Below are positions 17,501 to 26,676 of a stretch of DNA of 64,000 bases, piece after piece. The translations under genes and the position numbers were made by a program. The first letter of the stretch is position 1. Each line of letters begins with the position of its first letter. Location of the stretch: assembly GCF_013085465.1 (NCBI RefSeq), contig NZ_CP049838.1:8556001-8620000 (forward strand), written 5' to 3'. Source of the stretch: Streptomyces asoensis (GTDB lineage Bacteria; Actinomycetota; Actinomycetes; Streptomycetales; Streptomycetaceae). Below the pieces are notes generated by a model, which was not told the origin of the DNA, ran no database searches, and saw nothing but the letters and a program-made list of their open reading frames with translations.

Positions 17501-19099
17501 TCCCGCGGCCGGGTGCGGATGCGAGGGGGTGAGTCCGGCGGCCCGTACGGTGTCGTCGTCGGCGTCCAGGAGGGCGGCGAGGCGCGCGGGGGAGTCGGCG
17601 GCGAGCAGCAGGACACGCTCGGGTTCGGTGACCGCAAGGACCGGACGGGGCGGCGCGGTCGCGCGGGGTCCGCGTGTCCCCGGCGCCTCCTCCAGCACCA
17701 CGTGCGCGTTGATCCCGCCGAACCCGAACGCGTTGACGGCGGCCCGGCGCACGGGCTGCCGCTCGGTGGTCTCCCAGTCGGCCGCCTTCTCCAGGGTGCG
17801 GAACCGGGTGCGGGCCAGGGCGGGGTGCGGGTCGTCGCAGTGCAGCGTCGGGAGCAGCGTGCCGTGGTGGACGGCGAGCGCGGCCTTGACGAGACCGGCG
17901 ACACCGGCGGCGGGCATGGTGTGCCCGATCATCGACTTGACCGACCCCAGTACTGCTTCACCGTCACCGGGGCCGAACACCTCGGCGAGGGTGGTGAGTT
18001 CGGCCTCGTCGCCCGCCGGGGTCGCGGTGCCGTGCGCTTCCAGCAGGCCGATCGAACCGGGCTCGGCCGGGTCGAGTCCGGCGGCCCGCCACGCCTGCCG
18101 GACGGCCTGCGCCTGACCGCCCGGATCGGGGTTGACCAGCCCCGCGGCCCGGCCGTCACTGGCCACCCCGGTGCCCCGGATCACCGCGTAGATCCGGTCG
18201 CCGTCGCGCTCGGCGTCGGCCAGCCGCTTGAGGACGACGACGCCCGTCCCCTCGCCGATCAGGATGCCGTCGGCGTCCCGGTGGAAGGGGCGGCTGCGCT
18301 GACTGGGGGAGAGCGCGCGGAGCTGGGAGAAGACGCTCCACAGCGTGATGTCGTGGCAGTGGTGGACGCCTCCCGCGAGCATCAGGTCGCAGCGCCCGGA
18401 GCCGAGTTCGGCCACCGCCTGGTCCACGGCGACCAGCGAGGACGCACAGGCCGCGTCCACGGTGTACGCGGGACCGCGCAGGTCCAGCCGGTTGGCGATC
18501 CGGGAGGCGGCGAGATTGGGCACCAGGCCGATCGCCGACTCGGGACTGTCCGGACCGAGCCGCTCGGTGAACGCCGCGCGCACGCGGCCGAGTTGGTCGG
18601 ACGTCAGGTCGGGCAGCAACTCGCCGAGGGTGCGCACGAGTTGGCCGGCCGTCCGGACGCGTTGGTCGAGCCGGACCAGGCCGGGACCGAGATAGCCGCC
18701 CCGGCCGAGGACGACGCCGACGCGCCCTCGGTCGGGGAGCCGGTCCGGGCCGCCCGCGTCGTCGAGGGCGGCCGAGGCCACATGCAGGGCGATCAGCTGG
18801 TCCGGCTCGGTCCCGGCCACCGAGTGGGGCATGATCCCGAACCGGGTGACCTCCACCTCCGCCAGCCCGTCCACGAACCCGCCCCGCCGCGCGTACACCC
18901 GGTCCGCGACGGCCGGGTCGGACGCGGTGCCGGGACGGTAGTACTCGGCGTCCCAGCGCCCCTCGGGCACCTCGCCGATCGCGTCCACGCCGTCCCGCAG
19001 GTTCCGCCAGTACGCGTCCAGGTCGGAGGCGCCCGGCAGCAGCACCGCCATGCCGACGATGGCGACGGGCTGATGACGTGCAGCCACGGCCGCCGTCAC
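14555..19099 (-). CDS. Iterative PKS/PUFA-like synthase subunit: KS-AT-DH-PPTase
   Basis: 1514 residues from a GTG whose codon overlaps the PKS1 stop (GTGA). Domains: KS about 13-470 with Cys near 217 (DAACASSLVAVD), His in EAHGTATP and IGHTMPAAG, so active; AT about 580-864 with GHSVGEW; a proline-rich linker about 880-905; DH about 990-1263 with PYLLDHCFFPQRPGW, the hot-dog His motif of PUFA/enediyne synthases; and a C-terminal phosphopantetheinyl transferase about 1310-1514 with GIDIEEV and FWAAKEAVAKAEGTG. An integrated PPTase is known from enediyne PKSE and PUFA/hgl-type synthases. The protein has no ACP or KR and must work with PKS1 and the free ACP. Confidence 0.9.
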   Translation of the reverse strand: MTAAVAARHQPVAIVGMAVLLPGASDLDAYWRNLRDGVDAIGEVPEGRWDAEYYRPGTASDPAVADRVYARRGGFVDGLAEVEVTRFGIMPHSVAGTEPDQLIALHVASAALDDAGGPDRLPDRGRVGVVLGRGGYLGPGLVRLDQRVRTAGQLVRTLGELLPDLTSDQLGRVRAAFTERLGPDSPESAIGLVPNLAASRIANRLDLRGPAYTVDAACASSLVAVDQAVAELGSGRCDLMLAGGVHHCHDITLWSVFSQLRALSPSQRSRPFHRDADGILIGEGTGVVVLKRLADAERDGDRIYAVIRGTGVASDGRAAGLVNPDPGGQAQAVRQAWRAAGLDPAEPGSIGLLEAHGTATPAGDEAELTTLAEVFGPGDGEAVLGSVKSMIGHTMPAAGVAGLVKAALAVHHGTLLPTLHCDDPHPALARTRFRTLEKAADWETTERQPVRRAAVNAFGFGGINAHVVLEEAPGTRGPRATAPPRPVLAVTEPERVLLLAADSPARLAALLDADDDTVRAAGLTPSHPHPAAGPARLGIVDPTAKRLALARRAVGKRRAWHGRSDVWFRPSPLLGADRGGPAFLFPGLEGDFTPQVDDVAAHFGLPTVSVAGDRTGDVGRHGFGVVAVGRLLDAALRRCGIVPDAVAGHSVGEWTAMATAGLYSGDEVDAFMAGFDPDSVTVAGLAFGAIGASAERVLAALRDGGRATAGLVLSHDNAPGQSMVCGPEAAVEDFVRAFRAQGVLSQVLPFRSGFHTPMLEPHLAPIKEAADRFRLYPPHTPVWSGTTAAPFPEDEAGIRSLFVRHLLEPVRFRQLTEALYAAGHRVYVQVGPGQLGSLVGDTLGGRDHLVVAANSPHRTGLAQLRRVATALWTAGAAVAPSLEPSPEPSLASSPGPSPAPVAAARAARPPVRLDLGGALVSLAPQRLAALRAELRAPVRAAGPVGPSPLDALVEGSPMAAELSALLHETADTAAALMTARAAAPAAARRAGPWHSSVRVSPDAMPYLLDHCFFPQRPGWPEVADRWPVVPATTIVQHIVDAAVDAARESTPGTVPVAVHGARFEEWLTATPAVDVPVTVTPEGPDRLAVSFGPRARATVELAAAHPPPPAPWPTDPGAERAPDHTAAQLYDERWMFHGPAFQGVTELTAIGDRHVRGVITTPPAPGALLDNVGQILGYWIMATRTERTVVFPVGMREMRFYGPHPAPGTEVGCLVRITSLTDAFLEADVQLTAGGAVWAELYGWQDRRFDNDPKTRPVERFPEHHTLSETRPGGWQLLHERWPDLASRELIMRNSLGGAERSQYAEHAPRGRRQWLLGRIAVKDAVRQWLWDQGEGPVFPAELRVRNDEAGRPHVTGVHGRVLPPLDVSLAHCAEAGVAIVRPHTPGPGPGIDIEEVTDRTPETLAAALGEGELRLLRGLSAGSGGAKALWFTRFWAAKEAVAKAEGTGFGGRPRDFTVLDATPAGDRLTVAGRLERSYTVHCAPAANPPRLPDRSYVVAWTTGHPTAKEYDAR

Positions 19100-22000
19100 C
19101 AGCCCGAGGCGGTGTGGACGACGGCCGTGGCGGACTCCTCGCCCCACGCCAGCTCCCGCAGCAGCGCCGCGGTTCCCTCCTCGGGATCGATCAGCCGGAT
19201 GCCGCGCCGGGCGTACTCCCGGGCCAGCTCCGCCCCCACCATGCCGGTGTGCCCGGCCGCGGGCGCCCACGGCCCCCAGTGCACGGTCACCGCGCGGCGC
19301 CCGGTACGGGCGGCGAAGGCCGCGCCGAGGGTCTCCAGCGCGTCGTTGGCGGCCGCGTAGTCCACCTGGCCCCGGTTGCCCAGGACGGCCGAGATCGAGC
19401 CGAACAGCACGGTGAACGCCGGCGCGGCGGGCAGTTCCTCCAGCGCGGTGAGCAGGGCGTCCGCGCCGGTCGCCTTGGTGCCGTAGACACGTTGGAAGGA
19501 CTCGGCGGTCTTCTCCGCCACGAGCCGGTCCTCGATCACCCCGGCCGCGTGCACCACGCCGTCCAGCCTGCCGTGCTCGGCGTGGATCTCCTTCACCGCC
19601 TGGAGCACCGCCCCGGGTTCCCGGAAGTCGACGGAGCGGTAGCGGGGCCGGCTGCCGAGCGCCGTGAGTTCGGCGAGGGTGGCGGTGATCTCCCGCTGGG
19701 CCAGCAGGAGTTCGGCGGCGCGGTTGATCTCCGCCGGCTTCCTGCCGCCGCGAGCGGCGAGCGCGGCACGCAGCTCGGCCGGGGTGCGGGCGGCCGCGGT
19801 GTCCGCGTCCTCGGGACCGTCCGGCGCGGGGGTCCGGCCGAGCAGTTCCAGACGGCAGCGGGCGGCACGGGCGAGCGCGGCGGCGAACTGCGCGGTGATG
19901 CCCCGCGCCCCGCCCGCGAGCAGGACCACCGAGTCCCGGTCCAGTCCGAGCGCCGCCGCCTCGGCGGCCCCGTCCCCGGCCGGTCCGGCGCCCGTGCTGC
20001 CGAGCGCGCCGAGCGGCGCCTCGACCAGCTCGAAACCGTGCCGGCCGGCCGCCGTCCGCCACACGACCGGGGCACGGTCCGGTGCGACGGCCTCCGCGAC
20101 CACGGCGTCCGCGACGGCTGACGGCGAGGCGTCGGAGAGGTCGACGACCCGGGCGACCAGCTCCGGATACTCGCGCGCCACCGTCCGGAACAGGCCGCGC
20201 AGCCCCGCGGTCCGGGGGTCGGGTGTCTCGCCGTCGGCGGTCCGCACGGCCAGCAGCCAGCGCGGGCCGCGCCCCAGGGCCGCCTTCAGGACGGGGAACG
20301 CGTCCGGCAGGACGGGGCTGTCGTCGGCGCCGTCGAGGGCGCCGAGGTACAGCACGCCGTCCACCGGCCCGTCCGCCTCGGTCAGGACGTGGTCCCGGGC
20401 CCGTACGGCGACGTCGGCGCCGTGGGACTCCAGCCGGGCCGCCACCTCGGGGGCCTCCCCGAGGAGGGTCCAGCGGGTGCCGGAGAGCGTGGTGGACGGG
20501 ACGGCGGAGGCGTCGGTGCCGGCGTCGGTGCCGGCGCCGAGCAGGACCGGCCGCAGTACATGCCTCCTGGGCGGCTCGCCGGTCACCTCCTCGCCTGTCA
20601 CCTCTTGTGGGGCCTGCACAGGCGTTCCGGGCTCCGTGGCCGCCACCGCCACCGGCACTGCCGCGTCGGGCTCGGCGGTGGCCACGGAGGCGGCCGGTCC
20701 GCCCAGCCTGGCGGTCAGCCAGTCGGTCACCGCGGCGGCCGTACGCGCCTTCGCCAGCTCCTCCAGCTCGTCGTCGTCCATCGACGCGAGGTCCGCACCC
20801 GCCCCGGCGCCCAGACGTCTGGCCAGCTCGCCCGCGATCTCGGCCCGCTTGATGGAGTCGATGCTGAGGTCCGCCTCGAGGTCGAGGTCGGGCTCGATCA
20901 TGTCGACGGGGTAGCCGGTGCGCTCGCTGATGATCTCCAGGACGACCTGCTGGACATCGACGGGCCCGGTGGCCCGGGACGGAGCGGAATCCTGGACCGG
21001 TTCCGCCGTCGCGGCGGCCACCGCCGGTTGCGCCGTGGGAAGTTGGGGTACCGCCTGGATCACCTGCGGCACCGCCGCCACGGGCGCCGCGGGCTGCGCG
21101 CCCGCGGTGGCTCCGAAGTAGGTGAGCAGGACGTCCCGTTGGGCGGCGATCATCTCCCGGCTGGTGCGCAGGAATTCGGAGACGAGCGCGTCCCGGTCGG
21201 ACGGGACGCCGTGCGGGGGGTTCGTCGGCACAGTCGCCACGGTCCTCTCGAGGGGTTCCACGACTCGTCGGGCCGGTGCGAGCGCACCGGGAAGGAGGGC
21301 GCCGGCGGCGGTGCGGACCAGCTGTCCGTCGACCGTCCAGCCGGGCCGCTTCGGCACGGGGGTCCGTACCGCGTCGACCGCGTCCCGGCCGCGCAGCAGC
21401 CACCCGGCGCGTACCGGCAGGCCCGCGACGGCGAGCCGGGCCAGGGCGTCGAGCCAGCCGTGCAGACCGCCGCCGGGGCGGGGCTCGCAGGCCACCGCGC
21501 GGTGCGGACGGTCGCCGAGGATCTGGCCGACGAGCCGGGTCAGCACCGACCCGGGACCGGCCTCGACGAAGACCCGCGCGCCCGCCGCGTACATCGCCTC
21601 GATCTGCTCGGCGAAGGCGACCGGGGCGCCGATCTGGGCGGCGAGTTCGGCCCGCACCCCGTCCGCGTCGGCGGGGTACGGCGCGGCCGTGCGGTTGGAC
21701 CACACCGGGAACTCGGGCGGGTGCACCGGCCGGGCCGCGAGCGCCTCGGCGAACCGGTCGGCGGCACCGGCGACCAGCGGGCTGTGGAAGGCGCAGGCCA
21801 CGGGGATCCGCTTGGCCCCGAGACCGGCCTCGCGCAGCAGCCGTACGGTCTCGGCGACGGCGTCCGAGGGGCCCGAGATCACGGTCTGCTGGGGCGAGTT
21901 GCGGTTGGCGACGACCACGGACTCCGGCGCCCGCGCCGCCTCGAGCGCCCGCGCCACCTCCTCGGCACCTGCCGCGACGGCGGCCATGGCGCCGGGATCG

Positions 22001-25000
22001 CCACCGGTGGATTCAGCGGATTCCGTCGATCCGGCTGCCCCGGCGGCTTCGAGGATCGCCGTCGCCCGTTCCGCGCTCAGGTCCAGCAGGGTCTCGGGGC
22101 CCAGCGCGCCGGCCGCGCAGAGGGCGACCAGCTCGCCGTAGCTGTGTCCGGCGGCCATGTCCGGCCGCACCCCGGCCGCGGTGAGCACGGCGTGCGCGGC
22201 GAGCCCGGCGACGCCGAGGGCGGGCTGTGCCACCCGGGTGTCGGTCAGCGCGGCCTGCTGACGGTCGCGTACCGCGTCGTCGAAGGCGGTCGGCGGATAC
22301 AGGGTGTCGGCGTGGGCGCGTCCGAGCTCCAGGTAGGGCCGCAGCTCGGAGAAGGTGACGAACAGGTCGGCGAGCATGCCGGTGCGCTGGCTGCCCTGGC
22401 CGGGGAAGAGGAAGGCGACCTTGGAGTCCCCGGGGTGGTCCTGGGGGGCGTCCGGTCCGGCCCGGTGGATCCCCCGCGCCGGGTCGTGCCCGGCCGGATC
22501 GGCCGACACACGTCGCAACTTGCCGACCAGATCGTCCACGTCCGTCGCCACGACCGCGACCTGCGCCGGTTCACCGCTCGCGTCCGACCGCCGCGCGGCG
22601 CCGAGCGCCAGGTCCCGCAGACGCCAGGGCCGGCCCTCCGTCTCCGCGACCCCGAGGAGTTCGTCCACCGCACGGCCGGCCGCGGCGGCGTCCCGTCCAC
22701 GGAAGACGAACAGTTCGGCCGGCCAGGCGTCCGCGCCCCGCACCGGTGGCACGCCGTCGGCGTAGGCGCTCAGCACCACATGGAAGTTGGTGCCACCGAA
22801 GCCGAACGCGCTGACGCCGGCGACGCGTTCCTCGGCGGGCGCCGCCCAGGGCCGGGCCTGTGCGTGGAAGGCGAAGGGGCTGCTCTGCGCGTCCCAGGCC
22901 GCGTTGGGGGCCTCGACGTGCAGCGTGGGCGGCCGGACGCCCGTGTGCAGGGCCAGCAGTGTCTTGATCAGGCCGGCGAGTCCGGCGGCGCACTTGGTGT
23001 GCCCGATCTGCGACTTCACCGAACCGATCGCACAGCCGCCCGGTTCCGCCCCGGCCTCGCCGAACACCTCGCTGAGGATGCGCAGTTCGGTGCGGTCGCC
23101 GACCACCGTCCCGGTGCCGTGCGCCTCGACGAGTCCGACGTCGGCCGGGGAGACGCCCGCGTTGCGGTAGGCGCGTTCCAGGGCCGAGCGCTGACCCTCG
23201 GGCCTGGGCGCCGTGAGGCCGAGCGAGCGGCCGTCGCTGGAGGAGCCGAGGCCCTTGATCACGCCGTAGATCCGGTCGCCGTCGCGTTCGGCGTCCGCGA
23301 GCCGCTTGAGGACGACGCAGGCCACGCCCTCGCCGAGTGCGATGCCGTCCGCCGAACCGTCGAAGGCGCGGGAGCGGCCGGTCGGGGACAGGGCGTGCAC
23401 GGAGGAGAAGAGGACGTAGTCGTTGATGCCGTTGTGCAGGTCGGCGCCGCCGCAGAGCACCACGTCGGAGGTGCCGCCGACGAGTTCCTTGCAGGCGACG
23501 TCCACCGCGGCGAGCGAGGAGGCGCAGGCCGCGTCCACGGTGTAGTTGGCGCCGCCGAGGTCGAGCCGGTTGGCGATCCGCCCGGAGATGACGTTGGCGA
23601 GCATGCCGGGGAAGGAGTCCTCGGTGAGCTGCGGGAGCTGGTCGTCGAGGCCCGCCGGGACGCTGCCGTAGTAGGAGGGCAGGACCGCCCTCAGCGTGGC
23701 CGCGTTCGACAGGTCGCTGCCCGCCTCCGCGCCGAACACCACCGAGGTGCGGGAGCGGTCGAACTCCCGCTCCCCTTCGCCGTATCCGGCGTCCTCCAGG
23801 GCACGCCGGGCCGCCTCCAGGGACAGCAGCTGCACCGGCTCGACGCTGCCGAGCGACGTGGGCGGGATGCCGTACCGCAGGGGGTCGAAGGGGATGCGGG
23901 GCAGGAAGCCGCCCCACTTGGACGGGGTCGACTCGCCGTGGTGGACGGCCGGGTCCCAGCGGTCGGCCGGGACCTCGCCCACCGCGTCCACGCCCCCGAC
24001 CACGTTCGCCCAGAAGGTGGGCAGGTCGGGTGCCTGCGGGAACATGCACGCCATGCCGACGACGGCGATGTCCAGCGGGGCCGGGGCGGCCGGCTCCCGG
24101 ACCGTCTTCCCCTGTCCCAACTCGGCTGCTCGCAAGGTGAGATGCTCGATCGCGCCGGTGGTCACCGACTCGTGCAGCGCGGCGACCGTGGTGGTCGCCG
24201 AGCGCAGCACGGCCACCGCCCCGGCCATGAACATCCCTTCGGCGAGCTGGCGTTGCTCGTCGACCGGGGTGAGGGAGCCGTCGGTGTCGCGGGTCACGCC
24301 TTTGCTCGCGATGCGCAGCCGGCCGACGTTGAGCCGCTCCAGGGACTCCCAGATCCGCCGGTCCCCGGCGCCCTCGGCCCGCAGCCGGGCCTCCTCGTCG
24401 CGGTAGCCGGCGGCGAACGGGCTCGGCACGCAGCGGGTGGCGTGTCCCGGCGCCGACTCCAGGAGCGTGGTGCGCTCGGCGGCCATGACCTGCCGCTGGA
24501 AGAGCGGCCGGATCGCGCCGCAGGACACGGCCTCCTCGGTGAACAGGTACGCGGTGCCCATCAGCATGCCGACGGCCGCTCCGCGCGCGGTCAGCGGCGC
24601 GGCGAGCGCGGCGACCATCGCCGCCGACCGTTCGTCGTGGACTCCGCCCGCGAAGAACACTTCGACGTCCTCGGCCCCGTGTCCCTCCGACCAGTCCTCC
24701 AGGACCGCCAGTTGGGCCTCCCAGAGCGGGAAACTGCCGCGGGGTCCGACGTGTCCGCCGCACTCCGAGCCCTCGAACACGAACCGGCGCGCCCCGGCCT
24801 CCAGGAACTGCCGCAGCAGCCCCGGCGACGGCACGTGCAGGAAGGTCCGGATGCCGTCCCGCTCCAGCGCCTGCGCCTGGGACGGCCGGCCGCCCGCGAT
24901 GATCGCGTGCGTCGGCCGCAGCTCCCGTACGGCCTCCAGCTGTGCGGCGCGCACGTCCTCCGGCGCGAAGCCGAGCACGCCCACGCCCCAGGGCCGGCCG

Positions 25001-26112
25001 GCCACCGCGTCCCGGGTCTCGGCGAGCATCGCCCGCGTCCGCGCGCCGTCCGCCAACGCCAGGGCGAGGAAGGGCAGCGCCCCGTCGGCCGCCACGGCGG
25101 CGGCGAACGCGGCGCCGTCGCTCACCCTTGTCATCGGTCCCTGGGCGAGGGGGAGTCGGGTGCCCAGCGCCCGGCTCATCGGTGACCCGGCCCGCAGCGC
25201 CCGTACGGCCGTGTCGTCGCGTGACGCGGCCAGGACCGCGTCCCGCAGCGCCCGCAGGGTCCGCCGCACGTCACCCCAGCGCTCGGCGAACCGGGCGGCG
25301 AGGAAGCCGTCCTGGCCCACCGGGAGCAGCTGTCCGCGCGGATCCTGCGCGCCCAGCAGCGCCGCCACCGCCTGCGGTCCCGCGCCCTCCGCGAGTCGCG
25401 GGGCGTCCGGGCCGCGCCGCAGCAGAACCCGGTGTCCGGCGAGGACGACGGTCTCCGAGCCGTCCAGGGTGCGCAGCGCCGCGGCGGCGGGTTCGGGCAG
25501 CGCCGACTCGGCGAGCAGCGCGAGCTGGCTGTCCAGGACGACGCCGGCCGCACCGCCGGCCACCGCGGCGGCGGCCGTGCGCGGTCCGATTCCGCCGCAC
25601 GCCCACACCGGCGAGGTCACCTCGGGTGCGGCGAGGAGCTGCTGGAGGAGGACGAAGGTGCTCAGTTCGCCGATCCGGCCACCGCTCTCGGCGCCACGGG
25701 CGATCAGGCCGTGCGCCCCGGCGCGTAACGCGTCCCGGGCGCCCGCCAGGTCGGTGACCTCGACCAGCACGCGGTAGCGCGCCGAAAGGCCGGCGATCGG
25801 CCAGGGCGCCGCGTCGGTGTCCGCGGCCTCCGCTGCCTGTGCCGCCTCCGTGGTGAGGACCACCGTGTGCGGGCCGTCGGGCCCCAGGTCGGCGGGGGTG
25901 AGCCGGCAGTGCGCGCCGACCCGGACCCCGAAGGCGCCCGGGGAGGCGTGGCGCAGGCGGGACAGGGCCTCGCGGGTTCTTCGGTCACCGGCTCCCAGGT
26001 CGAGTACGCCGAGCCCGCCGGCCCGGTTGATCGCCAGGGCGAGCCCGGCATCGGGTTCGCCGAAAGGAGTGATGCCGATGATCATGTCCTCGGAACGCAC
26101 AGCAGACGTCAT
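19096..26112 (-). CDS. Iterative PKS/PUFA-like synthase: FMN nitronate-monooxygenase (PfaD)-like-KS-AT-ACP-KR
   Basis: 2338 residues; the ATG at 26112 follows GGAGAATC. Residues 1-300 and about 320-660 form an FMN-barrel region of the 2-nitropropane dioxygenase/PfaD family: the second half has LAQGPMTRVSD and FEGSECGGHVGPRG, while the first half keeps ITPFG...GGLGVL and ACGGIG. KS about 678-1115 has Cys near 862 (DAACASSLAAVD) and intact His motifs. AT about 1231-1544 has GHSYGEL and CAFH. ACP about 1721-1790 has LSIDSIKRAEI. KR about 2061-2335 has GGARGITAQ and the catalytic Tyr in GQVDYAAAND. PfaD is the trans enoyl reductase of PUFA synthases, so this fusion supplies KS, carrier, ketoreduction and probably enoyl reduction. 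Similar loci occur in Streptomyces as PUFA-like/hglE clusters. Confidence 0.9.
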   Translation of the reverse strand: MTSAVRSEDMIIGITPFGEPDAGLALAINRAGGLGVLDLGAGDRRTREALSRLRHASPGAFGVRVGAHCRLTPADLGPDGPHTVVLTTEAAQAAEAADTDAAPWPIAGLSARYRVLVEVTDLAGARDALRAGAHGLIARGAESGGRIGELSTFVLLQQLLAAPEVTSPVWACGGIGPRTAAAAVAGGAAGVVLDSQLALLAESALPEPAAAALRTLDGSETVVLAGHRVLLRRGPDAPRLAEGAGPQAVAALLGAQDPRGQLLPVGQDGFLAARFAERWGDVRRTLRALRDAVLAASRDDTAVRALRAGSPMSRALGTRLPLAQGPMTRVSDGAAFAAAVAADGALPFLALALADGARTRAMLAETRDAVAGRPWGVGVLGFAPEDVRAAQLEAVRELRPTHAIIAGGRPSQAQALERDGIRTFLHVPSPGLLRQFLEAGARRFVFEGSECGGHVGPRGSFPLWEAQLAVLEDWSEGHGAEDVEVFFAGGVHDERSAAMVAALAAPLTARGAAVGMLMGTAYLFTEEAVSCGAIRPLFQRQVMAAERTTLLESAPGHATRCVPSPFAAGYRDEEARLRAEGAGDRRIWESLERLNVGRLRIASKGVTRDTDGSLTPVDEQRQLAEGMFMAGAVAVLRSATTTVAALHESVTTGAIEHLTLRAAELGQGKTVREPAAPAPLDIAVVGMACMFPQAPDLPTFWANVVGGVDAVGEVPADRWDPAVHHGESTPSKWGGFLPRIPFDPLRYGIPPTSLGSVEPVQLLSLEAARRALEDAGYGEGEREFDRSRTSVVFGAEAGSDLSNAATLRAVLPSYYGSVPAGLDDQLPQLTEDSFPGMLANVISGRIANRLDLGGANYTVDAACASSLAAVDVACKELVGGTSDVVLCGGADLHNGINDYVLFSSVHALSPTGRSRAFDGSADGIALGEGVACVVLKRLADAERDGDRIYGVIKGLGSSSDGRSLGLTAPRPEGQRSALERAYRNAGVSPADVGLVEAHGTGTVVGDRTELRILSEVFGEAGAEPGGCAIGSVKSQIGHTKCAAGLAGLIKTLLALHTGVRPPTLHVEAPNAAWDAQSSPFAFHAQARPWAAPAEERVAGVSAFGFGGTNFHVVLSAYADGVPPVRGADAWPAELFVFRGRDAAAAGRAVDELLGVAETEGRPWRLRDLALGAARRSDASGEPAQVAVVATDVDDLVGKLRRVSADPAGHDPARGIHRAGPDAPQDHPGDSKVAFLFPGQGSQRTGMLADLFVTFSELRPYLELGRAHADTLYPPTAFDDAVRDRQQAALTDTRVAQPALGVAGLAAHAVLTAAGVRPDMAAGHSYGELVALCAAGALGPETLLDLSAERATAILEAAGAAGSTESAESTGGDPGAMAAVAAGAEEVARALEAARAPESVVVANRNSPQQTVISGPSDAVAETVRLLREAGLGAKRIPVACAFHSPLVAGAADRFAEALAARPVHPPEFPVWSNRTAAPYPADADGVRAELAAQIGAPVAFAEQIEAMYAAGARVFVEAGPGSVLTRLVGQILGDRPHRAVACEPRPGGGLHGWLDALARLAVAGLPVRAGWLLRGRDAVDAVRTPVPKRPGWTVDGQLVRTAAGALLPGALAPARRVVEPLERTVATVPTNPPHGVPSDRDALVSEFLRTSREMIAAQRDVLLTYFGATAGAQPAAPVAAVPQVIQAVPQLPTAQPAVAAATAEPVQDSAPSRATGPVDVQQVVLEIISERTGYPVDMIEPDLDLEADLSIDSIKRAEIAGELARRLGAGAGADLASMDDDELEELAKARTAAAVTDWLTARLGGPAASVATAEPDAAVPVAVAATEPGTPVQAPQEVTGEEVTGEPPRRHVLRPVLLGAGTDAGTDASAVPSTTLSGTRWTLLGEAPEVAARLESHGADVAVRARDHVLTEADGPVDGVLYLGALDGADDSPVLPDAFPVLKAALGRGPRWLLAVRTADGETPDPRTAGLRGLFRTVAREYPELVARVVDLSDASPSAVADAVVAEAVAPDRAPVVWRTAAGRHGFELVEAPLGALGSTGAGPAGDGAAEAAALGLDRDSVVLLAGGARGITAQFAAALARAARCRLELLGRTPAPDGPEDADTAAARTPAELRAALAARGGRKPAEINRAAELLLAQREITATLAELTALGSRPRYRSVDFREPGAVLQAVKEIHAEHGRLDGVVHAAGVIEDRLVAEKTAESFQRVYGTKATGADALLTALEELPAAPAFTVLFGSISAVLGNRGQVDYAAANDALETLGAAFAARTGRRAVTVHWGPWAPAAGHTGMVGAELAREYARRGIRLIDPEEGTAALLRELAWGEESATAVVHTASGW

Positions 26113-26676
26113 GATTCTCCGAATCAAGGGTGAGACTGCACGGTGGGGGGTTCGGGACAGCAATGGCGGCTCACCGGATTCCCGCGGGCAGGAATCCACC
26201 GCGGAACGCCGTTCTAAAGCGCGTGCTCGAAACGCGTTGAAAGGTAGTGCGCTTATTACTCACTGGTCAACGTTCGAACGATCGGACGGTATCCAGCCGC
26301 AATGATTCGGTCAGTTGTGGGCGGAGGGCCAGGGCGTAGGAAATCGGATGAATTCCTTTCGGGGCCGGCCTCGTTCACCCTCCACTCACACTGTAGAAAC
26401 ATGAACGAACGCAGGAAATGGGTTACTATGGACCGCTTGTCCGAATCGACACGCACATTCCCGGCGTCGGTCGCGTGGCGGGGAAAATTCTGTGTGTCGG
26501 TCCTGGAGTGACCGGGAAAGGCTTGTGCTGATGACGGTGCTCGAGTCGCCCAGTGAGACGGGCCTTGACGCCGGCCGGACTGCCGCGAAGACTGGAATGA
26601 CTACGGAGTCGAGCCGGTCCTCGGGAGGTCGTCGACCGGCTTGACTGCGTGGCCCCTCCCCGCGAGGCCGGGCGCT
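26113..26676. other. 564-bp intergenic region between SDR and PKS1
   Basis: This stretch is noticeably richer in A/T than its neighbours (especially 26230-26510) and should hold the promoter of the PKS1 operon. A perfect 10-bp palindrome CGTTCGAACG is at 26271-26280, about 160 bp upstream of PKS1. Two short + strand frames (ATG 26401, 36 codons; ATG 26531, 37 codons) have no recognisable similarity and are not called as genes. Confidence 0.45.

Noticed and set aside
14555..19099. Enediyne PKS identity because of the C-terminal PPTase
   Set aside because: The ACP and KR are in another protein with a PfaD-like domain, and no enediyne cassette genes are near; a PUFA/hglE-like lipid synthase fits better.
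26401..26644. Two small + strand frames (36 and 37 codons)
   Set aside because: No similarity, and codon use that does not stand out. The second has only a moderate ribosome site. Kept as part of the intergenic description.
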